A DNA stretch of 64,000 nt from Paragorgia papillata (lineage: Eukaryota; Cnidaria; Anthozoa; Scleralcyonacea; Coralliidae), in NCBI GenBank assembly GCA_035771165.1, contig JAWNZC010000024.1, forward strand, positions 616,001 through 680,000. Reading direction: 5' to 3'. Made by a program: the position numbers and the translations under genes. Within the stretch, counting starts at the first letter, position 1, and every line of letters begins with the position of its first letter. The notes beneath the pieces were generated by a model that had not been told where the DNA came from, made no database searches, and saw nothing but the letters and a program-made list of their open reading frames with translations. Positions 41,771 through 54,132 of this stretch are shown in pieces.

Positions 41771-42806
41771 AACCGCAGTCATAACTCAAAAATCGACCCG
41801 TTGTGTATTCCATTAAGTATAATCACCGAGACAGGGGTGGGAAATTCCTAGCGACAGATCTCGCATCTGGAAATGCACTTGTCTGTTAATTTTATATAAT
41901 GTTGCGACACCTTGTGCTTATTTAAATATTAGTGTTGCTGAGAGATGGTTTGCTTCGTATCACCAGCCCTTTGTTGATCTGGCTGTCGCACGCGCGAGGT
42001 TAACGAAATCGACGCTGATCACTGACTCTGTTCTCTATTCCTATATATAGCGAGGTACCTCCTGCCACCGAGCTGTAAAACTGTGTAACAACCGAGGTTG
42101 AGGAGAAACTCGCCGGAAAATCAAGCAACAGGAAGGCGTTTGCTGGAATAATCAACAGGTATGCTTCGTCTTAAATTTTTAAATCTCTGTGCATGTGAAG
42201 TACAAATTTGCTCGAAAGTCACTTCCTATAGCATGAAAGATGGATGAAAGCGAAGTTTTAATCACGCTATAACAGTGTTACATTACTTATATATACTTTT
42301 GTGAGCGCAAAATCATATACATGCAGCTAATAACAGATCGATGACGTTTATGGAATACAAAGTCTCAGTTAGACACTGCATGTGAATTCGCTGTTTGTTG
42401 TTCTTGGTCTCAAAGGGATGTTTAAAAAATGTTCACTGAATAGCGCCCCGCGACCCCTTGTTGTCATTCTTGGAAGGGTTTGTTTATTTTTTAACAATTT
42501 GTTGATCTTTCCCAGTGTGTGACAATGGATCTGGGGAAATTAATCGCGGATGTTCGGCTTACCCTTTTCATTGTTCAGTTACCCATTACAGACATCCCTT
42601 TTGACTTAAGTGCTATTATTTTTGTTTACATTAACTGCGAGTTTTTCGGCAGCTAGTACGAGAATATTATATAAGCTCTTTTAAACTTAGTAGAGATAGT
42701 CTGAATAGAAATTGATTGGACATTCTTGGGGAATCCGCAACCGCAGTGACGAAAATCGTATTTGGGAATGCAAATGAGGTTTGGTCTTGGAATCAAATCT
42801 ATATAA
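41771..42806. other. No coding sequence; possible promoter and 5' exon-like stretch
   Basis: CCTATATATAG at about 42041 could be a TATA box, and TCAACAG/GTATGC at about 42160 a splice donor about 110 bp downstream. No coding exon follows in the window. This is weak pattern evidence only. Confidence 0.2.
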
Positions 42807-43202
42807 GGCCCTGTTTGCTTGAAGCGGATTGACCGTGCAATCGGATCAAAAAACGCGAGTGAAGTCAATCCGGGCACATGTTTATAAGGAGAATCCGATC
42901 TGCTTGGAACATTGTTTTCGTACACTATTTTCTGTGCTTCCCTCAATGCATGTCTGCCATTTAGCACGACGCGCACTAAACTTCAAGTCAAACCGTGTTT
43001 AGATGAATCAGATTGGAGACATTCAAGTCGATCCTTGCTTGAATCTCAAGTCAATCCACTCCACTGCGTGGATTGACTTCAGCCATTCGTTCGCGATCAG
43101 ATCGAAAACTTTTAATCTTCTTCGTGTTAACCCTTTCCATGCAGGAGAAAACTGATGGGAGATTTGACTTGAACACTCAATCCGCTTCATGTCCACAGAG
43201 CC
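42807..43202. mobile_element. Tourist-like (PIF/Harbinger-type) MITE, copy 2
   Basis: The left end GGCCCTGTTTGCTTGAAGCG and the right end (complement GGCTCTGTGGACATGAAGCG) are inverted. TAA flanks both sides (42804-42806, 43203-43205). The interior repeats GTCAATCC-type blocks. Confidence 0.8.
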
Positions 43203-43744
43203 TAATACTCAGCCTCAGCAAAGCCTATAGAGATGATATGATAAGTTGTACGTATATGTGCATCAGTGTATAGTGCATGTATGCGAGCTTGGTGTAATGT
43301 AATGTAACGGACGTCTGGTAGACGTAAATTTATAGTCATGTGTGTGTGCTCTTAAGCGGTCATTTGTGCTGCGCTTTTTTTGTGTGCTTCTCATATTGAC
43401 TGCAGTTAGACGCCCTAACTATTGAGCTACTGAGCCGGCTTCGATGTAGAACTAAGGTTGCAAATTAATAGTCCTAAGCGGTCTCAGAAATCTTTTCTGA
43501 GTATAATTGAGCTTGACACACGTCTACCAACTGCGACCGTTAAAGCTAAAGCCTATAAACTTCAACGGCTTTTTGGTTTCGAAAGTTTGATTTTTGGACT
43601 AATATATATATAAAGGTTCACTGAATCAAGGGTGTGGATCAAAGATAAACAGTATAGCCAAACGTTATCTGAATAAAAACAACTGGAAAGATCTAAATAA
43701 ACCGACAAAAATACGTTGAAAGGCGTAAAAGCATTCTGGATGTA
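43203..43744. other. No gene; tRNA-like fragment
   Basis: On the minus strand about 43395-43440 reads GTAGCTCAATAGTTAGGGCG, an A-box and D-arm-like stretch without a B box. Probably a truncated SINE. Nothing else recognised. Confidence 0.4.
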
Positions 43745-44375
43745 ATATTTAAAACACGAGCAGGAGTGTTTTATCAGATTTAAAACCACGAGGGCGCAGC
43801 CCGAGTGTTTTAGATCTGATAAAACACGTGACGCGAGTGTTTTGAATGGCTTCAAAAACGATTCGTTATTGGATGTTATGTTCATTAGTATTCTTTATAT
43901 AAAATTGTATGTTCATTAGTATTCTTTATATAAAATTGTGTGTTCATTAGTATTCTTTATATAAAATTGTATGTTCATTAGTATTCTTTCTGACGTCAAG
44001 ACGTTTTATCAGGTATAAAACCACAGACATGGTACTGATTTCCTTTGTGTTTTCCTCATGAATTATTAATGAGTTTTTGAAGCACTGTTTAATGAACGAG
44101 CAGGAGTGTTTTATCAGATATAAAGACACGAGGCGAAGCCGAGTGTTTTTATATCTGATAAAACACAAACTGCGTGTTTATTCAACGGCTTCAAAAACAA
44201 ACCACTTGGTATAAGTTCATTGGCGTAGTAAGTTTGAAAAATAACCTTGCCTAAGCCGAGAAAATCAAAGCTAAAGTTTATGTAAATCAGGACGTATATC
44301 TTTATCACATATAAAGACACTGATTAAACTGTAATTTCTTTTGAATTTTCCTCATGAATTATTAATGAGTTTTTG
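43745..44375. mobile_element. Repeat family G', two adjacent copies and a 31 bp array
   Basis: Blocks AACACGAGCAGGAGTGTTTT, hairpins with GGGCGCAGCCCGAGTG and CGAGGCGAAGCCGAGTG, and TCATGAATTATTAATGAG occur in order in 43750-44070 and 44095-44375. Between them ATGTTCATTAGTATTCTTTA repeats with a 31 bp period (about 43878-43992). Confidence 0.7.
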
Positions 44376-44650
44376 AAGCTGAGAATGATGTATTCTCGAT
44401 ATTCTTCTAGCCAATCGTGGATAAAATTGTACAATTGTACATTATTTATATAGTTCGGTTAATTCTGTGGACAATAGCCACTCCAAGTTGTCGCTGTAAC
44501 GCTGTTCTTATTTAAACAGTTATAAGGTCATTGCAGTAATAAAACGGCACAATAAAATAGTTGAATATATGCGAAACCGCTTGAATATATGCGAAACTGC
44601 TCGTCTATAGTAAGAAAGTGCTGGTTGATACGAAGAGGAATACCAGTGTA

Positions 44651-44803
44651 AAGCCGGTTTTCCACTAGGCGATTTTTTTCGCGCGAAGCGACTTTATTTT
44701 GTCCGAATTCAATAGATTTCTGATTAGTTCCAGCTCAGAGCTCATGAGACAAAAGAAAAAGTCGCTTCGCGCGAAAAAAAGTCGCCTAGTGGAAAACCGG
44801 CTT
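44651..44803. mobile_element. 153 bp MITE, GCCGGTTTTCCAC family, intact
   Basis: Nearly the whole element is one inverted repeat, AAGCCGGTTTTCCACTAGGC and complement. TA flanks both sides. The centre contains AGCTCAGAGCTCATGAGAC. Best copy of the family in the window. Confidence 0.85.
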
Positions 44804-46269
44804 TAGAGAATTACCACGTTGGGTATATATATGGGTATATAGATGCATGATATTTTGTCTCTCAACAGGCTCTAGACTAATAGTACATGAATTTTGTGTA
44901 ATCATTTGCCGGTGATAAGTGACGATCGCTGACCGATATGTCTTAAATGGGCTATTTCTCCCTATTTTAGCAATTCTTACAGAAGCAAAATTGTCCTAAA
45001 ATTGCATAAAATCTAACAATAACGGTTTTATATGAAATAAAAACATGAAAGAGATACTAGTAACCTGCACAGAAGTACGGATGGTCAAAATTAAAGCGAG
45101 ATTAAAAGGGATTGGAAATGTTTCATCTTGGTTTCTGTTGGTCCGGCCTGAGCCATCAAGTTTAGGCCAATTTGTGTAAAACCGTGGTTTAAAGGTTCAA
45201 AAATCCTTCATAGTTGTTAGGTGATTCGTATTTCACAAACGAAAAGTGTACAGCAAACCGAGACTAACAAGTTGGATTTCCTTTTTGAAAGTACATCTTT
45301 TTATGCTGCCAGAATTTCACTTATATAAGACGGACGCTTCGGTGAAGAAATTGCTCACCGATATATCTTGGTAATAAAAAATAATATTCATAAACTGCGG
45401 AAATGCGATAGATAACGAAACTCCTAATTAATTTACTTGTCTAGCAGTCTGAACATCTGGTCTGCTAATATACGACTCTTAAATATAAACCTTCCTGTTT
45501 GACTTTTTTCTTATTAATGCACTTTTCAAATCAATGAGTATTCAATATATTATTTCAAATCAATATATTGACCCGATTGCCCCTTGTTACTTCACGTATT
45601 TGTTTTCTTGTAAACAAAGTCTTTGTCGGTACTTGGTTTAAGTCTAACTGGACCACACATAACTCAAGCGCCATCTAAAAGCAGTTTTGGATTAAATAAC
45701 TGCAGTATAGGTTTATTAGATGATATAGGCTGATAACCCACTGTAAGACATCTATTTTGACAACTAAATTGTCTTCTCAGTGTAATAATTATATGTCCAG
45801 TATAAAGGTCATGGTTTATAGGTTGTATTATTGACTGTTATATGACAGAATATAATAAATTAAACTTATACAGTATAAACTATTAGAAGTGCTCTGTACA
45901 CTGATTGCATGCAGTAACATTTTCTCACGTTCTATATATGATAGTTTAATCAAATTTTCTGTCCGCCACCACAGGACTCTTTTCAACCCAGGTCGCCAAT
46001 TATTGCGGTTCATTTGATGGTCGTGTACATCTTCCAGACGCCTTGTTTTCACCAGGTTTCTCGATTATATCAGATCGTGTGCGCTTATCTTCGGAGCCAG
46101 ATAAACACCAAGAACATGGCTTTCGTATTATAGTTGAATTGAATTTCCCTTGTCGAGTTGTCGTGTTTAACCACATTCGGCTTCAATTGTTGTTGTGTAT
46201 AGTAAATCGGTTTTGAGAATACACGCGTGAGAATATAGTACCGTGGGGATCCCTGTTCTACTCTCAGCA
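44804..46269. other. No gene seen
   Basis: About 1.5 kb without recognised repeats or exons. Small frames lack family features. Confidence 0.5.
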
Positions 46270-47050
46270 CGCGACTCTACGAGATTGTCACGCATTAACC
46301 AGTCTAGGCATGCAGCCTTCTCATGCATGACAGTTCAATCGTCGGCTGCAACAGTTAGGGCAAAATCGTCAGGCGTTAATCAAAGGTTCATTCCGGCTTC
46401 TGGCATTAGAAAGAGTAAAATCTTCCTACTCTGTAGAATTTACTGTGTGGTGATGGTGGTGTTGGTCTTGCGTCAGAGTCGTCAGACAGCCAGAGTAAAA
46501 TCTTCTGGCTTTAGCCAGCGAAAAATCTTCTGGTGTTAGACAGAATACTAAATCGTCTGGCGTTAGTCAAAGTATAAAATCTTCTCGGTTAACTGCAGAC
46601 AGGTTAATTCTTAATATTGAAGAAATTAGATTTCAGTTTCGAAATATAAAATACACACTGTATAAGTATACCATCATTCCACATTTCCACGACCTGCTTT
46701 GACCATATGTGTAGCTCAGTCGATCGGGTGATCGTTAATCTGATTGCTTCAGGCCGGTAGGGCGTCGGACTAGTAAACCGAAGGTCGCGGGTGCGAATTT
46801 TTCTCTATACTCACCCAGTATATGGTTCGTCACTCAAAGTAGCACCTAAATATCATTATTCTCCACCTGAGTTCGCTGTCCTACAATAACTATCCCAGAG
46901 TAAGATAATTTTACTCTGGGATACTTAGTAGGGTAGGACATGAACCGTCTGGCGTTAGACAGAGTAAAATTCTAGTGTTAGATTAAATTTGTGTCGCATT
47001 ATAGACAGAGCAAAATAGTCTGGTGTTAGACAGAGTAAAATCGTCATGCG
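46270..47050. repeat. 25 bp satellite, inverted orientation, two blocks
   Basis: Units of CGTCTGGCGTTAGACAGAGT and variants occur in 46330-46600 and 46930-47050. They are the complement of the array at 8485-9140. A tRNA-derived SINE separates the blocks. Confidence 0.8.
46708..46862 (+). mobile_element. tRNA-derived SINE (family S1), copy 1
   Basis: Head: TGTAGCTCAGTCG, then a foreign stretch of about 30 bp, then AGGGCGTCGGACTAGTAAAC and GGTCGCGGGTGCGAA. Body: TATGGTTCGTCACTCAAAGT, then AGCACCTAAATATCATTA. The same body follows the head at 56155, which identifies a SINE. Confidence 0.75.
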
Positions 47051-47079
47051 CTACCCAACCGACTTAATGACTTATATTA

Positions 47080-47500
47080 TAAGCAATATTGGGCATTTCA
47101 CTCGATTGTATAGCATATTCTAAGGAGTTTGGGTGAAGGAAAATTCGAGTGTAGAATATATACATTTTAAGACCAAACCGGGACCAGTTGCGAAAAATGC
47201 AACTACACAGGCCTTCCGGCAGGAATTCAACCTACGACCTTGCGATTCTAGTGCAATGCTCTGACCCGTGACTGAGCCACGGAGGGCGTTGCCGAGAGCT
47301 TGATCGCGAGTTCTGTATATATAATAAGATGGTAATGCCAGGAGAGAATTGGGTATATTATAAGCAATATTGGGCATTTCACTCGATTACGTAGCATGTT
47401 CTAAGGATTTTTGGTGAAGGAAAATTCGAGTGTAGAATATATACATTTTAAGACCAAACCGGGACCAGTTGCGAAAAATGCAACTATACACAGGCCTTTA
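47080..47500 (-). mobile_element. tRNA-derived SINE (family S2), two body copies
   Basis: AGCAATATTGGGCATTTCAC...CCGGGACCAGTTGCGAAAAA occurs at 47080-47205 and again at about 47359-47485. The first copy has, on the minus strand, a tRNA-like head (about 47200-47295) with GTGGCTCAGTCACGGGTCAG and the B box GTTGAATTCC. The head's anticodon loop would be CTAGAAT, but the fold is imperfect. A diverged copy is at 10573. Confidence 0.7.
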
Positions 47501-47710
47501 ATGACTTATACCTGCATGGTTTTCCCAACAACCTCGATATAGTACAGTTCATTCGTAATCTCTGTGTTAACGTGTGCTGAAGGAAATGAGGTCAAACAAC
47601 CATGTTTCCACAACAGTCAATATAATATATGATATAAATACAGTAATCAACATGCTTTTTCTTTTAATTTTCCAATACATATATGCAGTTGATTCCTGAG
47701 CATTAGCCTT

Positions 47711-47918
47711 CGTAGCAGGCCGGTTCTGTTCTGGGGGAAAGGGTTTGAGAGGGGCAGCGGAAAGAGGCTTGAGAGGGCGCCGCGGTGGAGCGCTTCTCGC
47801 CTCGCTTTATTTTTTTCTCGCCTCTCGCGCGCGCTCCACCGGCGCCCTCTGAAGCCTCTTTCCGCTGCCCCTCTCAACCCTTTCCCCCAGAACAGAACGC
47901 CTGCTACGCGGATCAAAT
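47711..47918. mobile_element. GC-rich foldback, 208 bp
   Basis: GTTCTGTTCTGGGGGAAAGG...CTTGAGAGGGCGCC is matched by its inverted copy to the right, around a loop with CTCGCCTCGCTTTATTTTTT. The GC content contrasts with the AT-rich surroundings. Family unknown. Confidence 0.8.
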
Positions 47919-48056
47919 CAAGATGTCTGAGAAAAGTATGACCTAAGTAAATAAACATAATGGTTTCTTTTAAACATAAACATATTGATCTGCCTAGACA
48001 ACCCCCGTCAACAATTAAAGTCTTACGGCATTGCACCTCTTTAAGTTAGACAAATG

Positions 48057-48195
48057 TTGACCTTGATTTTAAATGTTTCGAACTTAATTGCGACCATATA
48101 TAATAATTTAATTTTACTCATACAATATATATGCCACAGCGAAATGGCGTGTGGTTAATCAAATATATTTATAAGTTCGACCTGCATATTTTAGG
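48057..48195. repeat. Dispersed direct repeat, copy 1 (copy 2 at 49432-49560)
   Basis: TTGACCTTGATTTTAAATG, CGAACTTAATTGCGA and GCCACAGCGAAATGGCGTGT recur in the same order at 49432-49560. The TTAA MITE lies between the copies. Confidence 0.75.
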
Positions 48196-48332
48196 CAGTC
48201 AAACACTCGAACTCGTTGTTGGAGAAGTATATACGTGAAACATTTGACATTCTAATGAATATGTTAATATAAGTCGTTTAAATAAAAACAGCTCTACGAT
48301 CGCCAAATCGGTCACTTTTTGGTAACAGTTAA

Positions 48333-48860
48333 AGGGTATTGGCAATAAAAATTAAATTTGTCTCATTTGAAAGAACTCGTCAAATGGTGTAAGAAGACCT
48401 TTTACAATTTTTCTCTATCTTTCTTGTGTTTTGAAATATTTCGACCAAAGACAGCGTGCTGTCCGCCATCTTGTTGTAACATCGTGTCTAATTAACTAGG
48501 AAGTTGGTGAGGTCACAAGCAGGGTAAACCTGATGAAACTACTCCGTCACTCCGTGGGTGACCAAATTTCCACGGAAGGCTTTTTAAATGTTGTGGGTCA
48601 ATTTAAAATGGAAATAGCGCAACAAAATCGAGTTTCTAGCTCATAATGTCATAAGGTTGGCAAGATAAAAATTTCACTTTACCCTGGTTATGATGTCACA
48701 TGCATATCGAAAATAATTCCAAGATGGCGGACAGCAAGCTGTCTTTGGTCGAAATATCTCCAAAACCAAAACAGATAGAGAAAATTTGTAAAAGGTCTTC
48801 TTATACCATTTGACGAGTTCTTTCAAAAGAGACAAACTTAATTTTTATTGCCAATACCCT
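48333..48860. mobile_element. TTAA-type MITE, copy 3, intact
   Basis: AGGGTATTGGCAATAAAAAT and its complement form the ends, with TTAA on both sides. The interior contains TTGGTCGAAATAT and CAAGATGGCGGACAGC in both orientations. It gives the full structure for the truncated copy at 25310. Confidence 0.85.
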
Positions 48861-48864
48861 TTAA

Positions 48865-49431
48865 CACACACATATTATTAAGTTCTTCTCTGCTACCCGT
48901 CTTAACTTATCGAATTCACAAGTCCAAGCGCCGAGTTATTTCTCCGCTTCACCTTCCTCAAGCTAACTGGATCAAGCACGGCTACGTATGTATGTTTATC
49001 GCCACCTGACTTTCACCCAGATATAGACTTCGACATATACATGGATAGTCTATAAACGCTGGTCCCGATAACTCCGATGTACCAATTACTTAAATTCCAC
49101 GGAACTGCGTCGTTGTGTGCACGTGGCCTCAACATCTTTCTTTTGAATTTTATTTAGTTTTACTCATTGTCCGTAGCTTTTGTCCATTGAGTGGATTTCA
49201 GGGGAATGGGGTTGGGGTTTTGTGTGTGTGGTGGCGCATTGTGGTTTTTGAGCAATTGGTTTATGACACTATATGTTAACGTGTTTTTTTTGTTTTGTTT
49301 TTTATTGTTCTTCTAAGTATTTTTAATTTCAACAGGAGAGCGCCTCGCATGGGTCTTCGTGTCCCGTTCGCGCTCTTCCCCCTTGGGTATTATCATCCAA
49401 TAAAGTTGTTAAAAAAAAAAAGGAAAAGAAG
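48865..49431. other. No gene seen
   Basis: No recognised exon or repeat; a short A run occurs near 49413-49427. Confidence 0.5.
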
Positions 49432-49734
49432 TTGACCTTGATTTCAAATGTGTCGAACTTAATTGCGAACATAATTTGCTCACCTATACAATATATGTGC
49501 CACAGCGAAATAGCGTGTGGTTAATTAAATTAAGTTCGACCTACAATCTTGGACAATAATGTTGAAACACCCCCGCCCCCCAAATCAAGGTCAAATCAAT
49601 GTTGTAACGTCCTTTCTCCTAAAATCAATGTTGACGAAAAGTTTAAAATAACAAAATTGAATCGGGGACAAAGGATTGTGGTTAAATGTGTAAGTCGCCA
49701 TCTTTTTCGGTACGGTCAATTGAGAATAATTTTA

Positions 49735-50400
49735 AATTCTAAGCTATTTGACTATGCAGGATGATATTGATTTCTAGACAATCCTGGATTCTTGATAATT
49801 TTGAATTCTAGATAATTTTGAATTCTAGGCCATTTGACAATTTAGGATAATTCTGAATTCTAGATAATTTTGAATTCTAGACCATCTGAAAATTCAGGAT
49901 AATCCTGAATTCTAGACCGTTTGACAATTCAGAATAATTATGAATTCTTGATAATTCTGAATTTTAGACTATTTCACAATTCTGGTCAAAAGTAGATAAT
50001 TATGAATTTTAGTGCATTCGACAATTCAGGATAATCCTGAATTCTAGGCCATTTGAAAATTCAGGATAATTCTGAAGTCTAGGCCAATTGAAAATTCGGG
50101 ATAATCCTGAATTCTAGGTCAATTGAAAATTCAGGGTAATCCTGAATTCTAGGCCAATTGAAAATTCAGGATAATCCTTAAATTCTAGGCCATTTGGAAA
50201 TTCAGGATAATCCTGAATTCGAGGCCAATTGAAAATTCAGGATAATCCTGAATTCTAGGCCATTTGGAAATTCGGGATAATCCTGAATTCTAGGCCATTT
50301 GAAAATTCGGGATAACCCTGAATTCTAGGCCATTTGGAAATTCAGGATAATCCTGAATTCTAGGCCATTTGAAAATTCAGGATAATCCTAAATTCTAGCT
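49735..50400. repeat. Palindromic minisatellite (TTCAGGATAATCCTGAA)
   Basis: About 18 units of 33-36 bp, consensus AATTCAGGATAATCCTGAAT followed by TCTAGGCCATTTGAA. The core is a perfect palindrome around one A. Units are most regular between 50030 and 50390. Confidence 0.9.
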
Positions 50401-51599
50401 AGGCTATTATAATTTTGACAATTCAGAGCTGAATCCTAGTATATAAGTGAGCGGACATGCTGTTATACTGCTTGTCGCTATCGCTATTTGCCAGTTTCAG
50501 TCTTGGCACGATTGCTTTAATTACCTAAGTGGTTATACTCGTGCGCAAGCTGGACGAAGGTGTGAACAGATCTTTCCATATATATAGCTCGCAGGAAGTA
50601 AGCCGTTCTCATGTCGTTATCGTTTTCCCATATTAGCAACGAAGGCTTTAATCAAAACAAACTGTTAAAATGTTTTCAATAGGTGTTAGGAATTTGGACC
50701 TCAGACGATGTTTAAATTATCAGCTAACCGAAGAATGGGGAAAAAACATCGTTCTGCCGTGTTAAGAAATTAGCTCTTTTCAAAAGGTGACTCACATGGA
50801 ATGAATAAGCGGCCTCTTAAACATGCAATGACAACTTATAAGAATGTGCACTATGTATATAGGAATTTGCGTTTAGATTGGCGTACCGTTGCGACCCGTG
50901 AGTTAATCTTATAATCGGTTTTAACAATTTGATAGTATATACTGCGGCCAGTCTTAAGTTAGAAGATTTGGCGCCCATCTGCGCGGCAAACTTTGTCGTG
51001 ATGCGAGCTCCAGGGAGGAACTGATATGCACCGTTTTGATTAAGTCTCGATTCCTATCTATTCTATAAATACACGGGCGAGTCCGAGTATCTTTTAAATT
51101 AAATTTCTCCATTCTTCCCTCTTGTTCATAATCTCTTCTAATTTCTCTTTCCTTAATTCTTTTCCGTCGGTGGGTTCTCCCTGTGACGAGTAAACACAGA
51201 CAATCTGGCGTTAGCCAGAGTAAAATACACAACACTTGAGAGTCGGATATACCGCCCAGAGGGATTACAATCCGTTTTGCGCATGTATACATATCACATC
51301 TGATTGTTTACGTTTTGATTTGAATCTTTATAATTTTGATAATATTTTGATAAAAATTAATAACATTTTGATAAACGTCTCGGACGAATCAGTTCAAAGA
51401 TTCTCCGGTTTCCAGCAGCGTAAAAAATCAAGCAACACAACGGCAACTTTCTGATCTGTCTTCAGCTTGCTTTCTTCTTTAAACTCTCTCCATCTCCGAA
51501 AAATATACCTTAGAGGATTTTTGGTGGCATAATATTGTTTCTTGCTACTATTAGTGCTTGACGAAAGGGCAATTGTATGTTTGTATATGAGTAGGCACG
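50401..51599. other. No gene; single satellite unit
   Basis: CTGGCGTTAGCCAGAGTAAAA at about 51203 is a lone unit of the 25 bp satellite. No recognisable exon. Confidence 0.5.
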
Positions 51600-51860
51600 T
51601 AACTACGGGGGGGGGGGGCACCGCCCCCCAAAAATTATTTCTCGCCCCCCCCAACCAGAGATTCGTGACCTGTTTTTTATTAAAATATACAGGGTTACTT
51701 CAACTGCATGACCAAAAAAATCCGCAGTGTGAGTGGATAAGTAATTGAAGCGTGAACGCTGTCGCGTACTTGCATAACGTAAGTGATGTTGTTATATCCA
51801 AAGCGTCTGTGACAGACTGGGGGTGGGTGTAGGGGGGGGGGGGGGGATAAGCGTGATTGC
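51600..51860. repeat. G/C homopolymer-rich repeat ends
   Basis: GTAACTACGGGGGGGGGG with GCACCGCCCCCC and, 200 bp later, another G run. These resemble interiors of hAT-like elements such as 60998-61390, but no complete ends are visible. Confidence 0.5.
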
Positions 51861-52035
51861 ATCAGTTGTCCTGCATGACTCAACTTATATATATTTATAT
51901 ATAATAGTTAAAGTAGTCGTTTACAATAGACCACAGAGTGCTCGATACTTTTGAAAGTAAAGCAAGATAGATTTTATTTAATAACGTTCATTTTATTAAA
52001 TAATATATATATATATATATATATATGATAATATT

Positions 52036-52831
52036 TATATTTATTATATGGAGAAGAGTATTTTACTAGCAACTAAAACACTCGTAGAATCCATATTTCA
52101 CTACATCCGGGAACCGAGTGGCGTATTTCTCGTATGTAATGCTCGCGAGTGACATATCGACAAGTCAAAATTTACGCCTTTTGCCTAAGTTTCGAATTAA
52201 GTAAATTTGAGCCAGTAACTTCTCTTAATTTAGTTTTTCACGTAAAATGACGTATTCGAAGAAGCTGTTGTATTTTTAATTGGTATTTTCTAAAAGTTTT
52301 AGGTCAAGCGGTTGTAGTTTTCGCATTAAACCCAGTTTATCAACATCACTTCCACGCATAATTTCGTTGTCCATATAATAAATAGAACATTACACGGTTG
52401 CTCAAAGATATGGATTTTATGTTCTCGTGGCAAGAGCAATATCTCACTCGTTCGCTGCGCTCACTCGTGAGATATTGTCCTTGCCACTCGAACATAAAAT
52501 CCATATCTCCTCGCCACCGTGTAATATCCCCTTTATATATGATAATATAAAATCCATATTTTTGAGCAACCGTGTAATGTTCTATTTATTATATGGACAA
52601 TGAAATTATGTTGATAATCGAATGCGACATTTTACGTGAAAACCTGAATTGAGAGAAGTTATACTGGCTCAAATTTACTTGATTCGAAACTTGACTAGTA
52701 CTTGTCGATAATGTCACTCGCGAGCGTTACATATGAGAAATACGCCACTCGGTTCCCGGATGTAGTGAAATATGGATTCTAACGAGTGTTTTAGTTGCTA
52801 GTAAAATACTCTTCTCCATATAATAAATATA
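52036..52831. mobile_element. 800 bp foldback with an inner hairpin
   Basis: TTATTATATGGAGAAGAGTA... (left) and its complement (right) pair over about 260 bp each. A second symmetric block (AGAACATTACACGGTTGCTC) continues the symmetry. At the centre, 52415-52505, is a hairpin with CACTCGTTCGCTGCGCTCAC. The left boundary is in (TA)n. Confidence 0.8.
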
Positions 52832-52886
52832 TATATATCAAAAGCGCTATTTCCAAACACAACCACCTCATCCTATCGAAAGAAAA

Positions 52887-53102
<216 letters not shown>

Positions 53103-53657
53103 GAAGCAAAATTGCAGCTGCAGAAATAAAACCGATGCCCCTTGAAAGGAAACTGCATGGTTGCAGGAGTCATCTACAAAGCTGATGTGACAACAACCGA
53201 CGAAACAGACACAACAAAACAATACATAGGAATGACAGCCAACAACTTCAAGCAGCGCTTCAACAACCACCAGAAATCTTTCCATGACAAGAAATACAAG
53301 AACGAAACTGAACTATCGAAGGACTTAAAGTCAAAAGGGAAACCGTTCAGTGTAAATTGGTCTATTTTAAAACGCGCCGCCCCTTACACAAGTGGAGCAA
53401 GCCGCTGTAATCTGTGCCTAGAAGAAAAGCTGCTAATTCTGAAAGCTAACAAGGCGAACTTGCTCAACAAACGATCGGAGCTAATTTCAAAGTGCCGGCA
53501 TGAAAATAAATTTTATGCTAGGAACGTCCGCCGCTCTAGGAACAGAGATGCACATCCGGGAACAATCTCTCTAACTCATCCCACGCAATTTCGCGCGTGC
53601 GGTGATGTCACGTGTGTCGCGATATCACGCGTGCCACGCAATATAAACAGAAACTAA
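53103..53657 (+). pseudogene. PLE C-terminal GIY-YIG nuclease, one frameshift
   Basis: First NCSCRNKTDAP, the cysteine linker, in the frame of the (CAA)n array. After one base change of frame near 53140 follows KGNCMVAGVIYKADV, YIGMTANNFKQRFNNH, SRCNLCLEEKLLILK and NKRSELISKCRH. The GIY-YIG core (VIY, YIG, catalytic Arg in KQRFNNH) is complete from about residue 10 of the second frame. The stop TAA coincides with the target duplication of the MITE at 53658. The protein is close to the one in the foldback at 13897-14365, but here the copy is single, not palindromic. Confidence 0.8.
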
Positions 53658-54114
53658 GGCCACATAAAAAAAATTCCTTGATTCTCATCACTACATTTTG
53701 AAAATGTCGAAGAGGCGGAAGGTTTATATTTTATATTTTATATTAAAATATAAAAAATATTCCATAAAGTTTTGAAATTGGAGAGGGAGGTGTTTTTATT
53801 TTTCCTTGTTTTCCAAAATGTACACAATAAAACACTTGTACTTGCGTAGAAAGGTTGACAGTTCCTATATTTTCCTTCAAAGTCACACCAAGGTCCCACC
53901 ATGTCCCCCAACACGCAATGAAATAATTCCGTTGCAGAAATTCTCGGCTTGGGACATCAAAAATCGAATATAAAATATTTAAAAAATTAACTTTCTGCAG
54001 TTTTCGGTCGGGCGGCACATTTATATTTTATAACAAAATAAAAACATATGTGTACGCGGGCTTCAAAATGTGGTCGGGCGGTGATGAGAATCAAGGAATT
54101 TTTTTTATGTGGCC
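53658..54114. mobile_element. PIF/Harbinger-type MITE inserted at the PLE stop codon
   Basis: GGCCACATAAAAAAAATTCC and its complement form the ends. TAA flanks both sides (53655-53657, 54115-54117). The left TAA is also the stop of the GIY-YIG frame. The insertion separates the frame from its hammerhead end. Confidence 0.85.
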
Positions 54115-54132
54115 TAAAGTGAAACTTTTTCA

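Noticed and set aside
41940..42170. TATA box plus first exon of a gene
   Set aside because: Only a TATATA string and a GT after CAG are visible. No coding exon follows, and (TA)n is common here. Kept only as a low-confidence note.
48525..48560. CTGATGA as a hammerhead core
   Set aside because: No stem II and no GAAA strand follow. It is a chance match inside a TTAA MITE.
49735..50400. Palindromic repeats as a CRISPR array
   Set aside because: No spacer/repeat alternation: unit differences are gradual, and the linker (TCTAGGCCATTTGAA) is conserved too.
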